Source: Rostratula benghalensis
Lineage: Eukaryota; Chordata; Aves; Charadriiformes; Rostratulidae
Direction of reading: 5' to 3'
Length of the DNA stretch: 64,000 nt
NCBI GenBank assembly: GCA_013399305.1
Contig: VXAI01000087.1
Span: 2,701,336 to 2,765,335, forward strand
Each line of letters starts with the position of its first letter. Position 1 is the stretch's first letter. The position numbers were made by a program, and so were the translations under genes. The notes below the pieces were generated by a model. It saw only the letters and a list, made by a program, of their open reading frames with translations. It did no database searches and was not told the DNA's origin. Shown piece after piece: positions 1-11,331 of the stretch.

Positions 1-1779
1 CAGGAATGAAGACCAGTTATATTAGCTTTTTTTAAAAGGAGTGCAGTCGTTAGCGTGTAAAGCATTTCTGTCATATTCATTACACGAGGCAAGAACATCT
101 CCCCTACATTTTCATTATCATTAGATCTCATATAATATAATTTTCATAATTAGGCGATACGATTGCTATATATTATTGAACACCCAACATAAAGCTCAAA
201 TTGAAAAATAATAAAAATTAAAGAAAAAGTGAGATATCCTTTCCAGTTTTCAGATTTATCTATAATATACCCAAATGCATAAATACCAGTCTAAAAATAT
301 TTTTGGACCAAAATGTGCATGCCAGTGTTAAGAGCTTACTGCTCTGAAGTCAGTATTGTCCAACACAATTAGTAAAGCTCAGAGACAGCATTAAAGGGCT
401 AAAATTTGAGATAAGAATAAGCTTACATGTCCCCAAAAGAATCTGGACACAACCAGGAGATTGTCTTATTTGTAAGGGGTTCCACATGTGTCCACACACT
501 GTATTACGAAACTGTGTTTTCCATCCTGTGAAATTAGGAAGAGTTCATGTGTAACAAACCCATTGCCTTATAAAACACCACGGCTGTTTGTCTCATAAAG
601 TGCTATTGTTTCATCATCATTAAGCTTGCATAATTATAACTTAGTTTTATGGTACCGCCTTGCCACTGGGTGAGTGCATTGAGTGCCTGAGTGCATGTGT
701 GCTTTAAAAATGGACATCACTGCGCTTCAAAATGCAACATGACCAGTTTGAATGTTGGACTAATTTTTTTTCAGTTACAGTCTGTGACATCTTTAAATGG
801 CGCTACATAATTATTTTATCATGCCACTTTCCAACAAAGAAGAAACATGGCACCTGAATTCTGCACAAGCTCAGATTTTGAAGAAGCCCAGAGCAGTGAA
901 ATGTAGGATTAGGATGCCTTTTTGGCACTTTTTCAAGTTTCCCAGGCTGCAGTATGATAGAAATTGGAACAGGCTCCAGGAGATGACAGCTGAGGGGGGC
1001 TTTCTGTATTATAGCAGACTCCAAGGATGCCCTGAGGTAAGCGGAATTGCTCAGAGTTTGCACAATGCTGCATGCTGTTATTTTGCTGTTGAAGGCACCG
1101 TTCCATTTTAGTACTCTGTGCATTCCCAGCCCACTGGCAAAGAGGTGACAGGCATCACTGGTCATCTAGTAAAGCAGTTTGGTTCCCTTTAGGTTGTCAT
1201 TCATAATGCAGCCACTTTATGTGCCCGGAGAGATACCTTTCTCTGCCACCTGTGCAATGACAACAAACGAAGGAATCTGCTTCAGAACATCACATGCCAA
1301 AAAATGAGGCAAAAATTCTTTGCCGTCTACAGGATAGAAATGTATGTGAATAAATCTCCCTTCCTGTATGTTCCCCCATCTGTATGGAAATGCCACTGGA
1401 ACGGAGCTCTGCAGCACCAGTGCTATTGAATGCTCAGTATTAAGGAGATGAGATAAACACACTCTGTCTTCAGAGTCCAAGGCACATCTACAACACTTGA
1501 GAAAAAGTTGCACAGGGGGAACAATTGCACTGGGAAAAATAATCATGCAGGGGAGAAAAAAATAACTATCAGACTGTTCATCCTTTTAAATACTGTTGAA
1601 ATCAGGGGTCCAAAGTCAACACTCATATGAATATATGCAATATTATTAACCTTAACAGAGCACACTTCTGTCACTTGCTCATATTAAGATTGTCCTAAGG
1701 ACCTTTAAGTTGAAATCCTTGTTTGAAATGAAGTTTTCAGTGTCTGAATCCATCTTCCTCCTTTAGACTCCCTGGCAGC

Positions 1780-1875
1780 GGGACTCTCCCCCACTGTTTG
1801 TACAGTGCCAGGCACAATGGGACATTGAACCTCATTGTGTGCATGAGAAACAACTGTAAAATCATTATCACCTAC
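1780..1875 (+). repeat. MIR-like ancient SINE, 3' tail fragment
   Basis: The segment TTTGTACAGTGCCAGGCACA followed by ATGGGACATTG, and then a loosely matching CTGTAAAATCATTATCA end, resembles the tail of old amniote CORE-SINE/MIR elements (consensus recalled as TTGTACAGTGCCTAGCACAATGGGG). It is a degenerate fragment with uncertain edges. Subfamily cannot be assigned without a library search. Confidence 0.45.
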
Positions 1876-2906
1876 ACACACCCGTTCTGCTCCTCGGGTT
1901 CCTCACTGTTATTCATGTGCCCTCTCCTCTCTCAAACTTCCAGCTGAATGTTCTCATGTGTGAAACATGTGACTACATTGGTAAATATGTACCACACAGA
2001 TTCTGAAATCTGCCAGCAAAGCATACATGATAATTAAACATCAGCAGATGCATGCTATTTGCTAACTAGGTCTTAAACAGCAATACGTTCTGGGTTATGT
2101 TCTACACTCCTCAGGCTATTTATTAAAGCATAGTAATAGCAAATGTTTACCTACTTTGACATATTTTTAAAATTTAGTTTTAGATGTTTAACTTCCTGCT
2201 GGATTAAAATTATTCTTATGAGGCCAAAGTAGTAAAAATTAAAGAAATTTGCTCCTAGCTGAGCTAATAAAGTACCATCTCAGCTTCCAGTCATTCCTGC
2301 TTTTTAGCATCTTTGAGCCTGACATCAGTTTTGGATGCAGCTAAATGCCAACTATCCCGATAAACATGTACACTACCAGCTGTGGCTCCATCTGCTCAAC
2401 TAAACATTTTCACACCAAATCTGCCGGGGAAAAAAAAATATTGTTTTTGGAGTTGGTTTGTAACAACTGAAATATTAAAATCTTAACTCCAGGTGGCCCT
2501 TCACTTTTCTATTCCTCTGATGAATATATTTAGAAAAAACAAAACCATCTATTTATAGTCTGCCTCGAACCCACAAAATCCAATGGAAGGAATTTGGTGC
2601 AAAAAGAACAGATAAAGAAAACAGAAATCCAGAGCTGATAAACCTCCACTTTGTCTCTTGCAGAGCCCCTGCAAATGCCTACATGACGGTGAGACCTGGC
2701 CCGTGCATTATAAATGCAGCTATAAATAGCTCCCGGTCCTTCTGTCCCACCCCGGAGGCAGGCAAACCTGCTGGTGTGTTTGTCAACCAGCTCCCAAAGA
2801 GCTGCACTTCCCACCCCAGAGTTGAAATCAGTACTTCTGTAACCAGGCATGATAGCTGCAGTGCTTCAGAGCCTTTTATGAAAACAGCATGTGCCCCTTT
2901 CCCCGT

Positions 2907-2934
2907 TTTTTTTTTGTTTGTTTGTTTGTTTTGT
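2907..2934 (+). repeat. T-rich tract with (GTTT)n
   Basis: A short T run followed by about four copies of the tetranucleotide GTTT. Simple repeat inside intron 5, with no other significance visible. Confidence 0.9.
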
Positions 2935-5694
2935 GAGGAGGGATACCTGTAGGAGCAGCGAAGCCAACATCCCACCCAAGTCCTCAACGTACTTCTAGTC
3001 CGAATTGACTTCCATGAGTACCACACAACTCTGAAGTGATAGCTGTGTATCAGAGAGAGGTCTGTTTCACTACTGTGAATCTCCTCTTTTTTGCATTTGA
3101 CCAGTCAGAAATTCTTGAGCAAAGAAATAGAAGTCCTTAAGAAAAGGCAAAGCAATATGGCAAAGGTGGCTCTTGCTTAAACTGACAAAATCATTTTGGA
3201 AAGTTCAGCATGGCAATAAGAGGGCACTAGGAACAGTACCTGACACTGTGCTAGGGCAATAAAGCTAACTTACCAGGTCTGAATAAAGGTCAAGGTTTAA
3301 ATTGCACTAAGCAAGTGCTTTTCACCTCCTTCTTCCCTGCTGGGAACCAGACAGAATGTGTGGGGCAGTCCCATTTCTGTCACTGTGAAAGCCTGAGTGG
3401 CTCTTGTGAAATAGTGACAGCACAACGGATGAGCAGAAGACTAACCCCAGCCACAAGAAGCTCAAGAATTATTTTTTTTCCTGCTATACTTGATAGGGTC
3501 CATAAATTGCTCCTTCTGAGAGTCCTCAACTGCCTATGCCACAGTCCTGAGATCATCTTACCCCTACATTAACAACAATTTGAAAATAATGCCTACGCTT
3601 CTATTTAACTTGAGAGTCCAGCTGATTCAGACTGGCATTTGTTTAGCACAGTGCCATCTTAAAAGCAAAACCAAAACAACTCCTCACCTCAGTTAGGGCT
3701 TATAAACAATTGAAGTGGAAGTAAGAAAGCAGCAAAATAATGGATGAGTAGACTTTGTAGCGTGGTTTACAATTCAAAGATATCCTAGTGGAAACTCAAG
3801 AGGGATGAAAAAGACTGGTGCTTCTGTAACTTATGTTCAGGAAAGCCACAAGTAATTTTACGGAAGAGAATGAAGTAATGTCTAAATTTTCATACTAAAG
3901 AGACATCAGACCCATTTGGCTCTGAAGTACTCATTGACAACTGAATACATTTCTGTTTTAGAAAGTTAAATTGCATTTTAGATGTTACACCTTATTCTAT
4001 TCTGCTATGTATATTCCTTATAGAAATGAAAGAAAAAAATCTTGTTACAAATTCTAATTAAAAAAATGACACCCAGGAATGTGCTTTAAATAGATGTGGC
4101 AAGCAATTAACAGTTTAGATTCCACATCAGAGACTTCCGAGCCTTTTTGATACAGCTTTCTAATGATTTCATTCTGAGTTTATTCTTACTCCTAAAGACT
4201 AGGAGATAGGAAATCCCGAAAGTTTTTCCAACTGTTGAAATTAAATAACACTCATTAAAACATTCGGGAGAAAGATAGATAATTCTGCATAAAGATTTAA
4301 GTTTATACATTTTATCCTTTCTGGTTCACTCAGCAACACCTTGTCTATCTGCCCGAAGACAAACATATCATTAGAAAAGGAGTTTGGGCTAGAAAAATGT
4401 ACTACTTTATATTGAATAAATTTATCACCTGTCAGTTCTTACTATGGAAAACATTGCAAATCTAATACTTAGCGCGGTTGTATCTAACAAGTTAATACAA
4501 TTAAACTATGAAAAATAAATATCTGTCTGTCTTTCCCTTCTCCTTTTTCACCCAAGAAGTATCACAAAGAATCTTAGTAATAAACCAAATTGAGACATAA
4601 ATTCCAGAAATAAGCTAAATATTATGAAGCCACATGTAGATAACCCACTTTTCTGTCTTCTCTGTATTTAAGTTCTCCAAAAGAAGTACCATTAGCACCA
4701 GTCAGAGAACAAGTGGAGCATGTTTTTTTAAAATAAACAGTATTATGAAGAAATTTAAAAATAAGATCAATATGCAGAATTGTTCATGAATAAATTGGGG
4801 TTTCTATTGTTCATACCAGCATCTCTGGCTGCTGGCTAACAGGAAGGAATAAAATTTAAAAAATAATCATAGTTCATAACATCTATTTCATTATTTTATT
4901 ATTTAGCTTCAGAGTAGTTATTGCATTGTTATCTATGTCAACAAAACAAGGAGTCTGGCAGCTCTTGTAGAAGAAAAGCTTATGAGCCATATAATCCAGC
5001 AAGATATTCTAATAATGATTTCCCATCTATATATTCATCTGTTATAATCTGACATATTTTCACTGTAGTCCTTTGAGTTGTACTAGTTTATAAAGCTAGG
5101 GATCTTTATAAACACAGAAGCATATAAATAGAATATTTATGTCTCATCCTTTTCTCAAGGAGTAGAGGAAGGCGTAACTGAACATCTAAGCTGGAAAATG
5201 CCTTTTTGTTCTACTGTGGATGTTTCTATGTAACTGTATCAAGATAGAGGCAAGTCCAAGAAATTTGCATCACACAGAGAAATAAGGCAATATTTCGATA
5301 GTCATCAGGTTCCTTGGGAATTAACTCAGAGACTTTGATGCAAACTGCACTTCTGTATGCTCTCTCCTACAGATAAGCCTTCTATTTACTGTGAAGAAAT
5401 CTACTGGAGAACTTCCAGCAGTGAAGCTATCAAGTACTGGGGCTCGAGATAGCTTTTTAGATATCTGGGCCCAGGCCAGAGAGTCTTGAAGATAAGAGTG
5501 GAGACTGAAGTTAAGCTTAATTCTCTGAAAACCTAATGTAAGGCAGTCTGATGTGCTCATCGTAGTCCGAGTTGCTGCAACCTTTCATATTAGATAACTT
5601 TCCCTACCCAGTAAGAGCTTAATGCTCAGGTATACTGTGTTGCTATCATCCAAGGGAGAAGCAGTAACTGCACAAATAACTGCAGCCAGTTAAA

Positions 5695-5853
5695 CATCAT
5701 AGCATCATAGAATTGTTTGGGTTGGAAAGGAACTTTAAAGGTCACATAGTCCAACCCCTCTGCAACAAATCAAGACATCTTCAACTCGATCAGGTTACTC
5801 ACAGCCACATCCACCCTGACCTTGAATGTTTCCAGGGATAGAAACATCTAGTG
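5695..5853 (-). mobile_element. CR1 LINE, 3'-end fragment
   Basis: On the plus strand the block starts with CATCATAGAATTGTTTGGG, followed by GTCACATAGTCCAACCCC and CTTGAATGTTTCCAGGGAT. This is the reverse complement of the 3' end of chicken-repeat-1 LINEs, which finish in ATGATTCTATGATTCTA-like octamers. Only about 160 bp of 3' sequence is present, so it is a typical 5'-truncated copy. Divergence from the consensus is moderate, older than the copy at 40.6 kb. Confidence 0.88.
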
Positions 5854-6149
5854 GGATGAGGGAGACTCACTTTCTCAAAAGGAAAGATGGACAGTTTTAT
5901 TTACCAGATGTCACTGCATGGCAGCTTAGTATCAACACAGAATACAGAAGTACTCTTAAATTATGGACTGTAGTGATCAAAAGATGATGCATAACTTTCA
6001 CCAGAAGCTACTATACTGGGCTTGGAAACCCACTGACTTGTCATTTTCTTCTTGTTAGTACCACCTCTGCCTCTTTTGGTTTACTTGGGTTTGGAAAAAA
6101 TCCTCTTTTTCAAACAACTGTTCTTTGTGCTGTTTTCTTGCAATCAGTA

Positions 6150-6700
6150 GCCCCTACAGTGAAAAGGGAATGACTACAGGTCTCAAAGGACGAAAGGAAA
6201 TATATATGATCTGCATATTTCTTGAGCATACCATCCGACTTGTTCACACAGCAGCTGAATAGAGATGCCAAAAAGATCTATCAATAAAACTGATTCTTGA
6301 AGGACACCAGAATGAAGACCAGAAAGGCGAACTGCCCTGACTGCTTGTTGGCTGTGTTTGTCTGGGAAGAATGCCAACCTTTTTAGTGTATTGCTTTGGA
6401 TCCTGCTACCTCTCTCAAGCAAGAAAGCACTCTCTCATGATCAACTGTGTTGAATGATTCAGATATGTCTAAAGTAATGAGAATAGATTTATGTCCTCTC
6501 TCCACTGGCAGGAGCAGATTACCTATTCCACATGCCACTAAAGCCATTTCATGCCCTGGTTTAAATTCAGATTGTGTTGGATTATCTTAATTCAGTTAAT
6601 GCAGTTGGCCTTTGGCTAAGCTTCTCTATGAGCCTGCAAAGAGTTTCACAATTATTCTGTGTTTGTATGTGGGGACAGACAAAGAAAGATGATTACAGTT
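6150..6700 (-). mobile_element. Degenerate non-LTR reverse-transcriptase fossil (CR1/L2-type LINE)
   Basis: Minus-strand translation shows recognisable reverse-transcriptase blocks in the right order, with a few frameshifts and stops. From upstream: PTQSEFKPGHEMALV (family form roughly PTQSGFRPGHGTETALV) near 6515-6580; LDISESFNTVDHERVL (motif A, LDLSAAFDTVDH) near 6430-6475; SGVLQESVL plus LFGISIQLL (GVPQGSVLSPLLFNIYM) near 6255-6320; and a shifted YADH (YADD catalytic motif) near 6195-6215. This order and wording belong to CR1/L2-clade LINEs. The second Asp of the YADD box reads His and the reading frame is broken, so the copy is dead. It is far older than the CR1 3' fragments elsewhere in the window. 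Edges are approximate and the exact family (L2, L3 or another CR1 relative) is not decided. Confidence 0.72.
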
Positions 6701-9039
6701 AGCTCTAGGGTAAAATGTGGAAACTGTTACAGAGCACATGGAAGTGCTGCAAAAGGTTTGGGACAGGAAATTAATAGCTAATCCAACTGAATCTACAGGG
6801 GGAATGACAGGGATGTGGACATAATTACTCAAACTGGAATTTGCTCAGGACACTGAGGTTAACACCTCTCCTCTTGCAAATTGTACCATGGCTACTGCTG
6901 ACAGGACGGCAGGTTTTTTATTTCATTTGAAAAGCAGCACAACCAGCTGCAAAATAATTTTTTTCCTACAAGGGACAATGGGTTTGGCATAAAACAGTGA
7001 GAAAGAGCTGTTTCTGAATCATCCTTAGCACTTCTTTCCACATCTGGATTCTCACCGAGGGTATCCCGTTCAAGTAATAATACCCCCATTATAACCCTGC
7101 TCATTCTTGACAGGTGAAAAGAAACAGCTTAAAATAGAGCTACAGTGACCATAAGTCTAATATATTCATGTAATTTAACCTTCCCAACTAACTAACAAGC
7201 TAAGGAACAGCACAGAGTGAACTAACCACCAGAGAATGTATCCTGGAAAACTTCTAGGTTGTTACTTTAAGGTTAAACAAGAGTGGGAAGTAGAGGAATG
7301 CAGGTTATTAAACCCCACATAAATGTGCGCACTCTCACGCATATAAGAGAATCAATTTTATGATGTTCAAGAGCTGTATAAAAACTACTATGTCTTTGCG
7401 GGATTTTGCTGATCTTTCAAGAATGACAGATCAATCTGTTAAAGGAAGAAAAATGGATTGAAAACCCACAATGTTTTAAAAAGCAATTCCTTTCAGAGCT
7501 CTACTTTTGTGATAAATTAACTATGATCAGCAATGGAGAAATCCATTTTCTTTTCTATCCAAGCTTCAAATAATGATATCTAATAAAAAAAAGAAAATGT
7601 TCATAAGCAATTCATATCAGTGCTCAAATTTTTCAGGAGTAGCCTCCACTTTCCAATTCCTTTGTTTTTGTACCTCAAAATGATATTCAGAGAGGCTAAT
7701 TGCCCACAGGTCCAGTGACATTTCAGTTATGCAGTCTGAAGGGGTCTGGCAGGTGTCTGTTTTGTTGTGTCCCTGAATCCTGACTGGGCAACTCAGTGCA
7801 AGGTGAACTCATGTCCTCTCTCAACATCTCCCTTCCCAGGCCTTTAAAAGGAGCAGTTCCCCACAGTAATCACTGCTGAAAACCAGGCTGTGGTCATTAG
7901 TCAGTGGGCATCCAGCACCCGGAGCATTCAGAGAAACACCATTTTAAAACATTGGTTGTATTTCTACATTATCGGGCAATTATGTCATTACTTATAATCT
8001 GTAACCTTAAAGAACCTCCTCCCGGGGTTTCATGCCATAGAGCAAGTTAATGACCCATTGCAAATAACCTCCTTGTAATGGAATTCAAAACTTCATTTTA
8101 GCACCTTGATTATGAATGACATGCTTCTTGTTTCACTGCCAGTAAGGTGCTGAGTCATTAGCAGCACAACATACCAAAGCAGAAGCTTTTCAGATGTTAG
8201 ATATGTAACATTAACAAAGCTAGGATAAACACAGTCTTCCAAAGAGTCCCTTAGACCTAGACACTGCATAAGAGCACAATATTCCTATCTGTAACAGAAA
8301 AGTCTATTAGCATCTAGCTTTTGTCCAACACAAAGTAAGGTAAAACTTGTTTAAAACGCATCCGAAGAATCAAATACTATTAAGGATCGTATTTTTGTAT
8401 CCTGTATTTGAACCACTGATGGTATAATATAAATTATTAAAAAAAAAAAAAATCTGATTTGAACTCATTTAACCAATGTAAATCAATATTCTAGAGTACT
8501 CTGCTTACTGGCTACAATGTGATTTGTCCTCCCACAAATTACAAAAAAAAAAAAAAAAAGTGTTTTGATTAACAAATGCTGAAGTCAGAATACAGTCAAA
8601 TGTATTTTTAGTATCAATGATGCACAATTTACAGACCCTAAAAGGTTAACAACTGCAACATTCATTTAGAAGTAAACAAACTGGGGATAAGACTTTGCTT
8701 GCCTTCTAAATTTATGCTATCCAATGTAAGAACACTTACTCCATGCTTTATCAGTCCTGACATCAATATTAAAAGAGCTATACAAACTGCCATAATTGTT
8801 TATACATCCTTTCCAGCCATTTCAATGTGAACAGTGTCCTCCTTGTTTCTTACCCTATATGCAGCTATTTCATCATCTCCAGTTCACATATCAGTTTCCA
8901 GACTTCTGCAATCTCAACAAAGCTTTTTCTTCTCCCTGTCCAACCTCTCTTAAGCAATAAAAAATACCACCATCAAATTACAGGTGAAACATTTCTGAGA
9001 AACTGGAGAACATAATAAAATATAAAATATTTTCCTAAT

Positions 9040-9290
9040 TAAGAAGGTAGGAATGGAAGGGTACTTTCAGATCACTGTGTCCAGTCACCTACCTTCTCAG
9101 GCAACCATTCCTTCCAAAAGACTGACCGAGCTCCATTATCCTAAAATCAGATTATGTTTCCCACTATTCCCTTCAAAAAACTGCTCCAGAATCTCACTGC
9201 TCTGATGGTTAGAAAACTTACAATTTCCAAGCTAAATATCTCCTGTTATAGAATCAACCATTTCTTTTCACATCAGTACTAGTCATTCCA
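9040..9290 (-). mobile_element. Old CR1-type LINE fragment
   Basis: On the plus strand TAGGAATGGAAGG, then GTCCAGTCACCT, and later CTCACTGCTCTGATGGTTAG followed by AAAAC are degenerate matches to the reverse complement of the 3' part of old CR1 elements (recalled forms GGACTGGAAGGGAC, GTCCAGTCCCCTGC and CACTGCTCTGATGGTTAGAAAG). The copy is diverged and its upstream edge is unclear. A library search would be needed for the subfamily. Confidence 0.6.
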
Positions 9291-10054
9291 TTAAGTTGGC
9301 ATTTCATTTGTGAACTTTTCCCCATGTACCCTGCCAGTGTATTTCTGGATACTAAGGAAATTTGCAGCAGTAAGGAGTTTGTCATTCCCGTTGAATCTGT
9401 CATGCGAAAGAAAGGCAACAGGAGAGGAAGAAATTTAGTCACTCTGCATAAAAGTGACCCCGTGGCCTAAAACTTGGGCTATTACTACAGAAATGGAAGC
9501 AGCAGATTAAAATCCATCAGTTTCCAAAGGGAACTGAACCTGATGCTCCCATTTCACAGGCTACAGCGTAATGCTGGAGTAGCATTTCTCAGCCACAGCA
9601 TCCCATTGGAACAGAAGGCTGAGCCTGCTCTTTTCTCAAAAAAAAAATAATCACAAATACTGGCACATCCACCTCTGGATGGCTTTGCTGGCTCTCAAAC
9701 ACACATGCACTCCAGTGCCAAATTAAAGACAGAAGGAAAGGACCTATGTTTTTTGCTACCCAGGTCCAACAGCTTTTCTTCTAGTACATTTCCAAACCCT
9801 TCACCTGAAGCACCTGACTTTCGACAAGCAGAGGGTGAAATTTCATACTATCTTTGATCCCTCCTAATAGTGGGCTACTGGTAAAATATTCCTGTTCTCC
9901 TCTGTGCTCAAAACCACACTTATTCCATCATTACCCTTATTTGAGAGCTGTGAAACCACAGTCGGGAGTAAGAGAAACTGTTCTCTTGCCTTCTTAACAC
10001 CGGAGTCTGGATTATGAATGCAGGACCTCAGCACTCAGGTCTTTTCAAGTATTT

Positions 10055-10130
10055 TGTATCTTTTTTTCCACCTGTAAAATGGAGCTAAGTAGCATTTTTT
10101 AATGTAGAATTAGACTATTTGAGGTTTCTC
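10055..10130 (+). repeat. Possible MIR SINE remnant
   Basis: CACCTGTAAAATGGAGCTAA after a T-rich stretch resembles the MIR core region CATCTGTAAAATGGGGATAA. Little beyond this 20-base block can be aligned by eye, so this is a weak call. Confidence 0.35.
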
Positions 10131-11315
10131 CAGGCTCACATGTGAGCACGGGGCTGAAGCAATGCAAAGGATCATCATCTTTGATGGAGTCCCCATTGTA
10201 CTCCTACTGAAACCTACTGTACTCCTACCGAAGACTAAGTCTTATTTTCCAAGTGGCCACTCCTAGACTTTGCAAAAGCAAATAGTTTTGTTGAACTCTA
10301 AAATATAAATGAGGTCATACTTCTTCAAAAATAAACCAAATCTTTTTGTGAATCTAAATCTAAAGTGTAAATTGTTCCCTGACTATTTTCAAAAACTGTC
10401 CTGCAATTCATTAATCATACAGCCATTACCCAGCTCCTAGTTTCAAACCGCTGCTTTATTTTTTTAAGACGAGTTGAAGACAACAAAGCAATAACAACAA
10501 TACAGCTCCTAATGGCACAAAGATGAAGAATTTGCTTTCAACCCTTATGAGTCTCAGCCTCTTCTGTTTCATTTTTTATCACCGTTAATCTCTGCAGATA
10601 TTACACAATATTAAATCTGTACCACAGCCATATTTATCTTGAGCTCTTCTGGTTTATGTATGTTCGTGACAAAAACAAACAAAAAACCCTAAATCAGAAT
10701 TCCCCAAGATATTTCATGTGATGAGGACGTAATTATTAATTCACAACCAGTTACCAAAATCAAACTACTTTCATATTCTGCAGTACAGGAACAGTCTGGT
10801 AGTACTTCAAATTTATGAAATCTAACAACAAAACCCAGTATTTTATCTATTCTAACACTTCTAGTCACCTTACCTTAGTACTTTCTCTTTTTTTTTTTTT
10901 TTCCCTTCACACCCCTCCCCCAAAATGGATTTAGTAATACAATTAGCACCAGTCACCTAACAGAAACATTTCCCAAAAGGTTAAAATACATTTTAGAATG
11001 GTAATTTCAGGTGTTCTACTATGAAATTACATTGGAGACAATTCAATGGAATAATCTATCTGTATCTGCAATCTGTCTGTATAGCAGACCTGTGTCCAGA
11101 TATTCCATCACTAGCCTGCATTTCAGTGCAATCTGTGGGCATCAAAAACTGTGAGTGGTTTTACCTCCACACTTTAGAGAGCACAATGAAACAATTAGTA
11201 TTCTAAGTCAAAATGGATGCAAATTTCAAGCAAAAAAATGAAAACCCCCAGAGAACTCCCGTGGAAAAAAAAAATTAAAATGGCATAACAAAAGATTGTC
11301 TGAGATTGTTAATAT

Positions 11316-11331
11316 TTTGCATATATGCAAA
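11316..11331. repeat. 16-bp perfect palindrome with octamer motif
   Basis: TTTGCATATATGCAAA is a perfect inverted palindrome. The right half continues into ATGCAAAT, the POU-domain octamer, and the left half reads TTTTGCAT, one base from the reverse-oriented octamer. The two motifs face each other with a 2-bp gap. AT-rich homeodomain-like TAATAATTA follows directly. Function is not shown by sequence alone. Confidence 0.8.

Noticed and set aside
797..1165. Overlapping frames of 104 and 120 codons on opposite strands
   Set aside because: Overlap in both directions and lack any family resemblance; neither fits an EPHA7 exon.
1217..1546. Minus-strand frame of 109 codons, checked as a possible downstream EPHA7 exon
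   Set aside because: No similarity to the second FN3, transmembrane or kinase regions and no matching splice sites.
3180..3290. MIR-like words (GGAACAGTACCTGACACTGT, CAATAAA)
   Set aside because: Similarity to the MIR tail is limited to about 20 bases; not enough to call an element.
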